Origin: Spirochaetia bacterium
GTDB taxonomy: Bacteria; Spirochaetota; Spirochaetia; PWKH01
Direction of reading: 5' to 3'
Length of the DNA: 13,256 bases
NCBI GenBank assembly: GCA_021736545.1
Contig: JAIPFS010000021.1
Coordinates: forward strand, 1-13,256
The translations under genes were made by a program, and so were the position numbers. Positions 1-7,416 of the stretch are shown here, in pieces (within the stretch, counting starts at the first letter, position 1; each line of letters begins with the position of its first letter). Under the pieces are notes generated by a model. That model was not told where the DNA came from. It made no database searches and worked only from the letters and a program-made list of their open reading frames with translations.

Positions 1-2
1 CC

Positions 3-1121
3 AGGAATATCGCAGATCTCTCCTCTGCGTTCCATCATATTGCCATTATGCCTGACGCTCACAAAGGCTTTGGAATGCCCATCGGCGGGGTTCTCGCAAC
101 AGTGGATACAGTCATCCCCAATGCTGTTGGAGTTGATATCGGCTGCGGGATGATCGCGGTTCAAACAGATCTGCAGGACTGCTCCTTGAAGGAGCTGCAG
201 AAGGCTGTCAGAAGGATTCGAAAAGAGATACCTGCGGGCTTTTCTCATCATAAAAAGAAACAGCACTGGAAAGGATTTGATGCTGCACCTGAAGTTCCAA
301 CCGTGCAGAGGGAACTCGAATCTGCCCGTTATCAGCTGGGAACCTTAGGCGGAGGGAACCATTTTATCGAAGTTCAGCGTGGTGATGACGGGTATATTTG
401 GTTAATGCTCCATTCCGGCAGCAGGAATTTCGGCTACACAATCGCCCGCGAATTCTCTGATATCGCCAAGAACGAGGCAAAAAAGAATCACCTGCAGTTT
501 CCAGATATGCAGTTAGCGCCCCTCTCCATCGATACTGCTCATCCAAGCCCAGCAGCTACTACCGATCCTAGAGTACAAGCAGCCAAGGGAAAAAGCTATT
601 TTGAAGCAATGGAATTTGCTCAGCAGTTTGCATCAGAATCCAGAACACGCATGATGGATACGGTAATCTCCGTAATGCACGATCATTTCGGCCCCTTCAG
701 TAGTACCGACAGAATCCATATCCATCACAACTTTGCACGTATTGAAACTCACTACGGTCAGCGGGTGGTGGTTCATCGAAAAGGCGCCACCTCAGCGGAG
801 CTTGGTCAGCGCGGAATCATTCCCGGCAGCCAGGGCAGCCCCAGCTACATCGTTGAAGGCTTGGGTAACCCTGAGAGTTTTCATTCCTGCAGTCACGGGG
901 CAGGCCGCCTCATGGGAAGAAAAGAAGCTCAGCGAAAACTCAATTTAGCAGACGAGCAGTCCCGACTCGACCGTCTGGGTATATTCCATAATCTTCATTC
1001 AAAAAAAGATTTAGACGAAGCAATGGGGGCATACAAGAATATTGATGAGGTTATGGATCAGCAGCGTGATCTTGTACGCCCGCTTGTAAAGCTTCTCCCC
1101 CTTGCTGTCATAAAAGGATAA
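3..1121 (+). CDS. rtcB: RtcB-family RNA ligase, 5' end outside the window
   Basis: RtcB is a GTP- and Mn-dependent cytoplasmic ligase that joins RNA ends carrying 2',3'-cyclic phosphate or 3'-phosphate to 5'-OH ends, in RNA repair or tRNA splicing. The family motifs appear in order: MPDAHKGFGMPIGG, VGVDIGCGM (the Cys is a metal ligand), LGTLGGGNHFIE, MLHSGSRNFG, HHNFAR, HRKGATSA, PGSQGSPSYI and SCSHGAGR, whose His (codon 894-896) is the guanylated residue in known RtcB. The ATG at 48 is not the true start. The same frame is open back to position 3 and reads RNIADLSSAFHHIAI, which matches the region before MPD in RtcB, so about 30 codons are missing on the left. The C-terminus (LAVIKG, then TAA) is intact and matches the family. 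No archease or RtcA gene is visible nearby. The gene is richer in G+C than the minus-strand cluster beside it and converges on it. Confidence 0.95.
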   Translation, partial: RNIADLSSAFHHIAIMPDAHKGFGMPIGGVLATVDTVIPNAVGVDIGCGMIAVQTDLQDCSLKELQKAVRRIRKEIPAGFSHHKKKQHWKGFDAAPEVPTVQRELESARYQLGTLGGGNHFIEVQRGDDGYIWLMLHSGSRNFGYTIAREFSDIAKNEAKKNHLQFPDMQLAPLSIDTAHPSPAATTDPRVQAAKGKSYFEAMEFAQQFASESRTRMMDTVISVMHDHFGPFSSTDRIHIHHNFARIETHYGQRVVVHRKGATSAELGQRGIIPGSQGSPSYIVEGLGNPESFHSCSHGAGRLMGRKEAQRKLNLADEQSRLDRLGIFHNLHSKKDLDEAMGAYKNIDEVMDQQRDLVRPLVKLLPLAVIKG

Positions 1122-1232
1122 GTAAGAGCTTTTGCGTACATGAATTTCATTCAAGTAAGGAACAAAACATTTCATCAAGATCTAGTTCAAACTAATGCAT
1201 TTCATTTAAATCCCAAATATTCTATTAAAGCC

Positions 1233-2264
1233 CTATACTCTTTCATCCGCAGTTCTGTTATGCTGAGCTAGATGTATGACATTTTCTACATTGATTGAGG
1301 GTAATAAAGCTTCATGACTTGGTCCGAGTATAAAACTATTTCCAAATGCATTAAATAATCTCTTAATTTCGCGATCCACGTCATCTTTTGTACCATTTAA
1401 AAGCAAATCTTGTGTGTCTATACCTCCCATGAAGGTAATACGACTTGAGTATTTTGAAGACAATGTCTCAGGATCCATTCCTCTTGCTGTTGTCTGCATC
1501 GGATGCAAACAGTCTACACCTGCATTTATGAGATCATCAATGATATCTGCAATACCGCCGCAGCTGTGAAAAACAAATTGAAGGCCAAAATTGTGTGCCT
1601 GTTCTGCAAATCTTTTTATCCAAGGAAGGAAAAACTGGCGAAAAAGATTCGGTGATATTATTAATCCATTTTGGGTTCCAAAATCATTCCCAATGAAGAG
1701 AGCATCTATCTTATCAGAAGCTTTTTTAAAAAAAAGATCGTTGGCATCATAATAAAAACTGCATATACGGTCAGTTGCTTCTTTGATGATTTCCGGATCA
1801 GTCATAAGAAAAACCAGAAGTTCTTCTGTTCCGAACAGATACGAAAGATCGTGATAAAAAGGAGACCAGAAACCGCTCAATCTATAAACATCTTCCGGTT
1901 TATTAAGCATTTCCAATATTTCCGTAAAATCAATATGTTCAACTTTAGGAAAATTGATGGCATCTAAATCCTTAATTGTAGAGTTGTATGAAAGTAATCC
2001 CTTCCCTGAGAGACCGTGGGGGTTTTTATCCTTCCATGGACGCATCGAAAAACCATCGGGATGTGCGTATGTTGATTTCACATATTGTGGAGTTATCCAG
2101 CGGATATCATCTTGAAAAACTTGCTGAATTTCTTCGAGTGTTGCGGTTTTCAATACTTTATTAAGCATATCTGTTGTTTCGGTGTGCGGTTTGCCCAGCC
2201 AGAACCCGCAGTGATCAACTTTTTCTTTATTGATTAATTTTTTTATATGATTGCGTGATGACAT
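1233..2264 (-). CDS. Uroporphyrinogen decarboxylase (URO-D) superfamily protein, not HemE-like; role unknown
   Basis: A 343-residue protein of the URO-D/methylcobamide methyltransferase TIM-barrel superfamily. Visible signatures are GNDFGTQNGLIISP and FRQFFLPW in the middle, FHSCGG at about residues 232-237, and FMGGIDTQDLL towards the C-terminus. The H233-x-C235 pair corresponds to the zinc-ligand HxC of MtaA/MtbA-type methyltransferases. The distal Cys of those enzymes is not seen; the equivalent stretch reads GPSHEA near residue 314, where His317 might serve. The charged N-terminus does not look like HemE. I chose the ATG at 2264 over an in-frame GTG at 2285 because GGGAGGT at 2268-2274 lies between them and fits the ATG. 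The gene is last in the sugar cluster but 245 bp after the aldolase, beyond weak hairpins, so it may have its own promoter; TATAAC at 2349-2354 is a possible -10 with a poor -35. No corrinoid protein is present, so methyl transfer is only a possibility. Confidence 0.85.
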   Translation of the reverse strand: MSSRNHIKKLINKEKVDHCGFWLGKPHTETTDMLNKVLKTATLEEIQQVFQDDIRWITPQYVKSTYAHPDGFSMRPWKDKNPHGLSGKGLLSYNSTIKDLDAINFPKVEHIDFTEILEMLNKPEDVYRLSGFWSPFYHDLSYLFGTEELLVFLMTDPEIIKEATDRICSFYYDANDLFFKKASDKIDALFIGNDFGTQNGLIISPNLFRQFFLPWIKRFAEQAHNFGLQFVFHSCGGIADIIDDLINAGVDCLHPMQTTARGMDPETLSSKYSSRITFMGGIDTQDLLLNGTKDDVDREIKRLFNAFGNSFILGPSHEALLPSINVENVIHLAQHNRTADERV

Positions 2265-2267
2265 AAT

Positions 2268-2274
2268 ACCTCCC
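2268..2274 (-). promoter_or_regulatory. Ribosome binding site that sets the URO-D gene start
   Basis: The minus strand reads GGGAGGTATTATG, a strong Shine-Dalgarno core just before the ATG at 2264. It lies downstream of the alternative GTG at 2285, so the shorter protein is the better call. Confidence 0.75.
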
Positions 2275-2436
2275 GATATTATCACTCAAGAGAATTTCAG
2301 TTACAAAAGATACTTTCCATAATGTTCATAAGCCGTAAAAAAAGATAAGTTATATGAAATTGTGATAAAGGAATGTCTCTAAAATTGACAAATATACAAT
2401 AACACACCTATGGTTAAATACCTTAATGGTCAGCCC

Positions 2437-2480
2437 AAAAAAATCTTCGGATTTCAAAAAAATATCTTCTAATTTGAAGA
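2437..2480 (-). terminator. Two weak hairpins with T-runs after the aldolase gene
   Basis: Just downstream of the aldolase stop, the minus strand carries TCTTC-AAATTA-GAAGA followed by TATTTTTTT (2480 down to 2456). It then carries AAATC-CGAA-GATTT running into four more T (2454 down to 2437). Each stem is only 5 bp and A+T-rich, so either alone would be a poor intrinsic terminator. Their tandem placement, both with T-tracts on the transcribed side, suggests a leaky end to the operon before the URO-D gene. Chance in an A+T-rich spacer is the alternative. Confidence 0.35.
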
Positions 2481-2509
2481 ACGAGCATAAGAACTATTAC
2501 TTATGAGGT

Positions 2510-3190
2510 TTAATACGCTGAAGAATTTCCTGTTTCCCCCTTAACAATCGCAACAGCAGAGCTAGTTCCCAATAATGAAGCACCTGCTTCTAGCAAGGAA
2601 ACAGCCTTTTCTCGAGTATTAATATTCCCTGATCCTTTAACTTTTACCTTATCCTTAGTAATAGCCTTTAAAAATGCAATATCTTCAGGAACAGCAGGAA
2701 TTCCCTTTACAAATCCGCTTGACTGCTTGAGATAATTTATTCCAGCCTCTACCGCGAGTTCTGCCCCAATCCTCCGTTGTTCTTCATTTAATAGTCCAAA
2801 CTCAATAATTACCTTGGTCTGTGCTCCCTCAACTTTAGCAATATCTGCAATAGCCTTGAGTTCAATGAAATATTCATCATACATACCAGACAAAAGATAT
2901 GAAGTTTGTGCTGTAAAATCAAAATCTCTAACGCCGATACTGATCAACTCTTTAGCTGCAGCTGTCTTCATTGCGGTTGTATCATTACCATTGGGAAATG
3001 AAAAACATGAAGCCACATGACTTTTAGAAGCCCCCTTCATAACCTCCTGGGCTAATTCCGCCCAGCAGGGAGCTATCATAGCTGCATTAAAACCATACTC
3101 AGCAACAATTTCACAATGCGTTATCAACTGTGTTCTGGTCATCTCAGGATTAACATCAGTAAATTGAATATATTTTGCTAAATTTTTCAT
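2510..3190 (-). CDS. DeoC-type (deoxyribose-phosphate aldolase family) class I aldolase
   Basis: A 226-residue cytoplasmic TIM-barrel aldolase. DERA cleaves 2-deoxyribose 5-phosphate to acetaldehyde and glyceraldehyde 3-phosphate through a lysine Schiff base. Aligned by eye to E. coli DERA, the Schiff-base lysine is K155 in YLKQSSGF (E. coli K167). The second lysine is K185 in VKVKGSGNINT (K201), and D91 in RDFDF matches D102. FPNGND and KVIIE are shared, LLGTSS (206-211) resembles the phosphate-binding GASS, and the protein ends in Tyr226, like the C-terminal tyrosine of E. coli DERA. It is divergent elsewhere: Q156 replaces the Thr after the Schiff-base Lys, and Q9 sits where the N-terminal Asp is expected. 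The start lies only 3 bp after the pyranase stop, so the genes are co-transcribed. The catalytic class is well supported, but the sugar phosphate could differ from deoxyribose 5-phosphate. Confidence 0.87.
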   Translation of the reverse strand: MKNLAKYIQFTDVNPEMTRTQLITHCEIVAEYGFNAAMIAPCWAELAQEVMKGASKSHVASCFSFPNGNDTTAMKTAAAKELISIGVRDFDFTAQTSYLLSGMYDEYFIELKAIADIAKVEGAQTKVIIEFGLLNEEQRRIGAELAVEAGINYLKQSSGFVKGIPAVPEDIAFLKAITKDKVKVKGSGNINTREKAVSLLEAGASLLGTSSAVAIVKGETGNSSAY

Positions 3191-3193
3191 TTA

Positions 3194-3664
3194 TTACTTC
3201 TCTTCTTTGTAATCCACCCGTTCCTGGTAATAATCGGGTACACTAGTTCCTGGTTTTTGAAACCAGACAGGAGCATCTACTCCGGAACATAAAATAACGT
3301 TCCCCCAGGGTTCAAAACCCCCGGTCCGTATAATGAATTTTGCTTTTTGCGGATATTCTCCAACTAACTGTTCATGGGGAATGGTTTCTACATCGCACCT
3401 ATCACAAATTTCATCAACTCTTTTAAAATGTTCAGGATTATGGTCTTTCTGTTCATTTGCAACAATAACCCGTTCATAAATAAAATCGCTGGTCACCAGT
3501 TCAAGTATATCAGCAATACCTGGTACATCGGCTTCAATCGCCAGGTCCACCCTTTTCTCTTCAGGTATAGGGAATCCCGCATCCGAGATAATAATATAAT
3601 CGCCATGCCCCATTGAAGCGATCGCATTGTTAAGATGTTTGTTTAAAATTCTGCTTTTTTTCAT
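3194..3664 (-). CDS. RbsD/FucU-family sugar pyranase (mutarotase)
   Basis: RbsD enzymes interconvert pyranose and furanose forms of ribose so that the kinase receives its substrate; they act as cytoplasmic ring oligomers. The N-terminus is typical: MKKSRILN, then SMGHGD with the conserved His20, and SDAGFPIP. IIRTGGFEPWGNVILCSG near the end matches the RTGE-TPYANVIL block of RbsD. Asn122 is kept, but residue 120 is Trp where the family usually has Tyr. The protein is 156 residues against about 131-139 for the usual RbsD; the extra ~20 residues are a charged C-terminal tail (about 137-156). An AAAGG sequence about 10 bases before the ATG is a modest ribosome binding site. It sits 26 bp after the kinase gene and 3 bp before the aldolase gene, in a tight metabolic trio. 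The fold assignment is secure; the exact sugar is not. Confidence 0.9.
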   Translation of the reverse strand: MKKSRILNKHLNNAIASMGHGDYIIISDAGFPIPEEKRVDLAIEADVPGIADILELVTSDFIYERVIVANEQKDHNPEHFKRVDEICDRCDVETIPHEQLVGEYPQKAKFIIRTGGFEPWGNVILCSGVDAPVWFQKPGTSVPDYYQERVDYKEEK

Positions 3665-3690
3665 ATATCAAGTACCTTTTTATTCTTGTT

Positions 3691-4653
3691 TTATTTTAGT
3701 AAATTTATACATGCTGCATTTTCACTTTTCATTAGTTTGCTTTCAACTTTTTCTCTATCAGGTAATGATTCTAGAACACCTTCGACCTGAACCGACAAAG
3801 ATGCTGAAGTATTGGCCAAAAGAACTGCCTCAGAAATAGACTTATTTTCTGCAAGTGCAACCGCCAAAGCAGCATTAAAACAATCTCCGGCACCGGTCGT
3901 ATCAATCACAGGAACTTTATCAACCTTCAAATTTTTTATTACAGTTTCCATAGAGTCAGTATCTGTATCAGTATAAAATGCACCGTCCTTACCAGCAGTA
4001 AGAATTACATCCACTCCATATTTGTTGTGCAATTCTAGACACAGATCATAAGAAACTCCATTATGTTTGAGAAGACTTTCTGATTCTGTCTGATTTGGGA
4101 CGATATATGTCGCAAGTCTTATAAATTCTTCAGGAATCTCCCTAAATGGTGCCGGATTAAGCACAGAGGGAATACCTTTTTTCTGGGCAAGTTTCATTGC
4201 ATAGTATACTGCATCCAAGTTTGCTTCCAATTGAACCAATAAAATATCAGCATCAAATCCTAAATTAAAAGATTGATCTATGTGCTCTCTGGAAAGATCT
4301 TCATTTGCACCAAGATCTATCAGGATTTCATTCTCTCCATTATCTCCAACCATCACAAAACCAACACCAGTACTTGATTGCGAAGAACGAAACACAGACT
4401 CTGTTCGAATTCCTTCACTCCCAAGCATTGATAATGCAGCATCTCCCAGCATATCTTCCCCTATACAGGAAGTAAACATTACGTCTGCATTCATCCGTGC
4501 TGCACCGACTGCCTGATTAGATCCTTTACCACCATGGAGCTGGGTGAAATTATAACCAGGAATGGTTTCACCTTCTTTTGGAAAACATGCAGTACGCATG
4601 GTCATACCTACAGCGTAACTGCCAATAACATGTATTTTTGCTTTTTGAGTCAT
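3691..4653 (-). CDS. PfkB/ribokinase-family sugar kinase with altered sugar site
   Basis: A 320-residue carbohydrate kinase that would phosphorylate the imported sugar using ATP. The first PfkB signature, GGKGSNQAVGAAR, lies at residues 41-53. The second, DTTGAGDCFNAALA, contains the catalytic base D257 (E. coli RbsK D255) and the anion-hole glycines. Length is normal for the family. The substrate end is unusual: E. coli RbsK has GSINADH near its start, with an Asn and an Asp that contact ribose, but this protein reads GSYAVGMT at residues 11-18, so those positions are Ala and Gly. That suggests a subfamily acting on another sugar. The start at 4653 has only a weak AGGT-type ribosome site. 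A hairpin-bearing 156-bp spacer separates it from the binding-protein gene upstream. Deoxyribokinase is one possibility, but as I recall it the known DeoK keeps the Asp. Confidence 0.9.
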   Translation of the reverse strand: MTQKAKIHVIGSYAVGMTMRTACFPKEGETIPGYNFTQLHGGKGSNQAVGAARMNADVMFTSCIGEDMLGDAALSMLGSEGIRTESVFRSSQSSTGVGFVMVGDNGENEILIDLGANEDLSREHIDQSFNLGFDADILLVQLEANLDAVYYAMKLAQKKGIPSVLNPAPFREIPEEFIRLATYIVPNQTESESLLKHNGVSYDLCLELHNKYGVDVILTAGKDGAFYTDTDTDSMETVIKNLKVDKVPVIDTTGAGDCFNAALAVALAENKSISEAVLLANTSASLSVQVEGVLESLPDREKVESKLMKSENAACINLLK

Positions 4654-4696
4654 TATTCTTTACCTAATTTTTTACTTGAAAATAAATTTATATAGA

Positions 4697-4721
4697 TGCC
4701 TGACAGGGATGCTATCAGGCA
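4697..4721 (-). other. Intercistronic hairpin after the binding-protein gene
   Basis: TGCCTGA (4697-4703) and TCAGGCA (4715-4721) are perfect 7-bp arms. After one mismatch, two more pairs close a 5-base loop. On the transcribed minus strand no T-run follows, so this is not an ordinary intrinsic terminator. Hairpins here often protect the message of a highly expressed binding protein or mark processing between it and downstream enzyme genes. A second, weaker pair, CTAATGG (4748-4754) and CCATTAG (4782-4788), lies nearer the stop codon. Confidence 0.6.
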
Positions 4722-4809
4722 CCAATGTTTATTAGCATGAGTTGCAACTAATGGTGGTTCAAAAATAGTATGAGTTTTGTCCCATTAGCCAAGTTACCAA
4801 ATTGTGATA

Positions 4810-5790
4810 TTAACCAATTGGTTCTCCATTCTCTAATTTCTGCAAATATTCATCAACATTCGTTGAATCAACTCGGAGAATTCCTGTATCTTCGCTCTGA
4901 AGTTCTTTACCTTCAGAAAGGTGGAGATAGAGATTTTTAACAGGAAGATATCCCTGCATAAATGGATTTTGACTTAATGTTGCCTTGGTTGCCCCTGCTT
5001 TAACATTATCCAATGTTTCCGGCATCAAATCATGGCAAACATGCATAATTTTGTCATATTTATCATTTCTCAGCAAAGCTCTACCTGTAGCCATGCTTGT
5101 GGGAGCCCCAAGGGAAGCCATACCTGTCAAATCAGGATTTGCAAGTAGAGCATTTTCAATCGCTGCATACATTTGCTGGTCCTCCCATCCGGTGCTCAGC
5201 ACCTGGACTATTTCAATACCAGGATATTTGTCAAGGGCTTTTCTTACCCCAGATTCCCTGTCCTGAGACCAGGATGCAGAAGCATCACCACTAGTAATAA
5301 TCACCTTACCTTCTTCACCCATATATTCTACAAGAATCTGCCCCTGGATATACCCTGATTCAACAAGGTCCTGACCGTAAAAAGCTAATCTTTTAGAACC
5401 AGCTGCTTCACTGTTGAAAGTTACGGTAGGGATTCCAGCATCAATAGCTTTATCTATGACTGGGTTCAAGGCTTCTGCATTAACATTTGACACTGCCAAA
5501 CCGTCAACTTCTGATGTAATTGCATTTTCAATAAAGTTCACTTGTTCGTTAACATCAATACCAATAGGGCCAACCCAGTTTACCTTTATACCGAATTCCT
5601 CGGCTGCAGCCATAGCACCAGTTCTGATAACTTGACCGAATTCAATTCCTGTGTCATGATAAACTACTGTTATTTCAATAGCATCTTCGGTCTCAGGAGT
5701 TAAGTTAGCGCTTTCCTGGGACCCTTGTGCGCTTAATACTGAAAGCGTCCCCACCAACAGCACGAGCATCAAATTTACCAACTTTTTCAT
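4810..5790 (-). CDS. Periplasmic sugar-binding protein of an RbsB-type ABC importer
   Basis: A 326-residue periplasmic binding protein of the ribose/galactose/AI-2 cluster (type I fold) that captures the sugar for the permease. Residues 1 to about 21 form a signal peptide (basic MKK, hydrophobic core, cut near SVLSA before QGSQES). There is no lipobox Cys. Mature-domain signatures are VVYHDTGIEFGQVIRTGA at the first lobe, AITSEVDGLAVSNVNAEAL, the IPTVTFNSEA hinge region, a second lobe starting GKVIITSGDASASW, and NVKAGATKATLSQNPFMQGY near the C-terminus. A strong AGGAGG (5798-5803) lies 7 bases before the ATG. It sits 87 bp after the ATPase gene, in a spacer with a possible separate promoter, and a stable hairpin follows it. 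Both fit a need for more of this protein than of the other parts. The ligand cannot be read from the sequence. Confidence 0.93.
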   Translation of the reverse strand: MKKLVNLMLVLLVGTLSVLSAQGSQESANLTPETEDAIEITVVYHDTGIEFGQVIRTGAMAAAEEFGIKVNWVGPIGIDVNEQVNFIENAITSEVDGLAVSNVNAEALNPVIDKAIDAGIPTVTFNSEAAGSKRLAFYGQDLVESGYIQGQILVEYMGEEGKVIITSGDASASWSQDRESGVRKALDKYPGIEIVQVLSTGWEDQQMYAAIENALLANPDLTGMASLGAPTSMATGRALLRNDKYDKIMHVCHDLMPETLDNVKAGATKATLSQNPFMQGYLPVKNLYLHLSEGKELQSEDTGILRVDSTNVDEYLQKLENGEPIG

Positions 5791-5807
5791 AAAAATTCCT
5801 CCTAAAT

Positions 5808-5848
5808 ATTATAACCGGGCAAAATATATTTACATGAATTAACATGTA
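5808..5848 (-). promoter_or_regulatory. Possible internal promoter and dyad before the binding-protein gene
   Basis: The minus strand has a perfect TATAAT at 5813-5808, just before the AGGAGG. Upstream is an 18-bp dyad, TACATG (5831-5836) and CATGTA (5843-5848) separated by 6 bp. One arm occupies the -35 position (CATGTA, 17-bp spacing), which is a poor -35 match. This could be a regulated promoter raising binding-protein levels, or simply A+T-rich leader. It does not resemble the AACGTT operators of the LacI regulator. Confidence 0.3.
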
Positions 5849-5877
5849 TTTACCTCGGTTTTTTTCTTGTTCTAAAA

Positions 5878-7395
5878 TTAAATTCCCTTTCCAAGTAAAG
5901 CATGTTCCACAATCTCATCTTTATTTATTTGATTACCTGTAAGTTCTTTGACGATACGTCCGTCTTTCATCACTAACACACGATCTGCCTCAGCTATAAC
6001 TTCCTGTAATTCCGATGAAACCAGTATAATTCCTAATCCTTGTTCCTGTAGCATCCGCAGGACTGAGAAAATTTCAGACTTAGCCCCAACATCAACACCC
6101 CGTGTCAGTTCATCCACAAGAAAGACTTGTGGTTTCGATGCCAACCACCTTGCTATTATCACTTTCTGTTGATTCCCGCCGCTGAGTTGCATAATGCTCT
6201 GATAGATATCGCGGGTTTTAATTCCAATTTTACCTTTATATTTCTCAGAAATAGTTTTCATTTTCTGCTTTTTTAATAGACCGCCAATTTTTATAATATC
6301 TTTTGCATTGGAAATATTAATGTTCTCTAAAATATTCATATTGGGAAATAGCCCTGCTTCCCTACGGTTTTCAGGTACCATGGCAAATCCATTTTCAATA
6401 GCCTTCATTGGATTTCTATTTTCGATTTCTATATTATCAACTTTGATGCTTCCGCTTTTTTTATTCCTAAGCCCAAAAATTGTTTGTAGCATTTCAGTCC
6501 GACCAGCTCCCTGGACTCCATAAAACCCAAGTATTTCTCCCCTTTTTAGATTAAAACTCACATTTTGCACTGATCCATCACTGCTGCTGAGATTCTCAAC
6601 CACAACATAAGGGACCTTGCTTGAAAAATTTTTTCTTTTCTGAGGAGCCTTCTGACTTAGTTCTTTCAGCAGTTTCTCTCCAGCTATCAACTTAACCAGC
6701 TTATTCACATTAACATCTTCAACATTGAATGTACCTTTAAATTCACCATCCCTCAGTACTGATATTCTATCGCTTAACTCAATAATCTCTTCAAGCCTGT
6801 GGGATATATAAATAATGGACACACCTTTCTTTTTCAGTGCATGAATGTTACTGAAAAGTTTCTGGGATTCTGTCATGGTTAAAGCTGATGTTGGCTCATC
6901 AAGGACAAGTACTTTTATATCCCGGGCCAATGATTTTGCAATTTCCACTATCTGTTGTTCGGCTATTGAGAGACTCTTAACTAATGTATCAGGAGATAGT
7001 TTCAAACCTAGAGAATCCAGAACCTGTATACATGTTTCTTTCATACTTTTCCAGTCGATTTTTCTTCTTTTACCCCTAATCTCCCTTCCCAAAAAGATGT
7101 TTTCTACTATTGACAAATTTGGACAGAGTTTCATTTCCTGATAAACAACACCGATACCTAGTTGCAGAGAAGCCTGCTCATTGGGTATATCTACTTCTTT
7201 TCCTTCAAAATAGATTTTCCCTTCAGTGGGATCAAACAAACCCCCGAGAATATTCATTAGCGTCGATTTACCTGCACCATTTTCACCAACGACTGCATGT
7301 ACTTCCCCATACTTTACATCAAGACTTACATGTGAAAGTGCTCTGACTCCAGGAAAATTTTTTGTAATATTTTCAAACTTTACAATAACACTCAT
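5878..7395 (-). CDS. Two-domain sugar ABC transporter ATPase (RbsA/MglA type)
   Basis: A 505-residue fused ATPase that powers sugar import at the inner face of the membrane. The first domain has Walker A GENGAGKST at residues 37-45, LSIAEQQIVEIAKSLA as the signature region and VLVLDEPTSALT as Walker B. The second domain has the degenerate Walker A usual for this family (GVQGAGRTEM), a canonical LSGGNQQKVIIARWLA signature, and FLVDELTRGVDVGAK as Walker B. In the last, residue 430 is Leu where Pro is nearly universal (DEPTRG), while the catalytic Glu429 is kept. An in-frame TTG at 7416 directly abuts the permease stop, but AGGGGGA at 7399-7405 points to the ATG at 7395 (MSVIVKFENITKNFPG). The gene follows the permease by 21 bp. 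Length and two-domain order are normal for the family. Confidence 0.95.
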   Translation of the reverse strand: MSVIVKFENITKNFPGVRALSHVSLDVKYGEVHAVVGENGAGKSTLMNILGGLFDPTEGKIYFEGKEVDIPNEQASLQLGIGVVYQEMKLCPNLSIVENIFLGREIRGKRRKIDWKSMKETCIQVLDSLGLKLSPDTLVKSLSIAEQQIVEIAKSLARDIKVLVLDEPTSALTMTESQKLFSNIHALKKKGVSIIYISHRLEEIIELSDRISVLRDGEFKGTFNVEDVNVNKLVKLIAGEKLLKELSQKAPQKRKNFSSKVPYVVVENLSSSDGSVQNVSFNLKRGEILGFYGVQGAGRTEMLQTIFGLRNKKSGSIKVDNIEIENRNPMKAIENGFAMVPENRREAGLFPNMNILENINISNAKDIIKIGGLLKKQKMKTISEKYKGKIGIKTRDIYQSIMQLSGGNQQKVIIARWLASKPQVFLVDELTRGVDVGAKSEIFSVLRMLQEQGLGIILVSSELQEVIAEADRVLVMKDGRIVKELTGNQINKDEIVEHALLGKGI

Positions 7396-7398
7396 ATT

Positions 7399-7405
7399 TC
7401 CCCCT
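7399..7405 (-). promoter_or_regulatory. Ribosome binding site that sets the ATPase start
   Basis: The minus strand reads AGGGGGAAATATG, a purine-rich ribosome site a few bases before the ATG at 7395. The alternative TTG at 7416 has no such site in front of it. Confidence 0.6.
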
Positions 7406-7416
7406 ACTAAATCCAA

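Noticed and set aside
48..50. ATG at 48 as the start of the RNA ligase
   Set aside because: The frame continues open to position 3 with residues matching RtcB upstream of the MPD motif, so this Met is internal and the gene begins outside the window.
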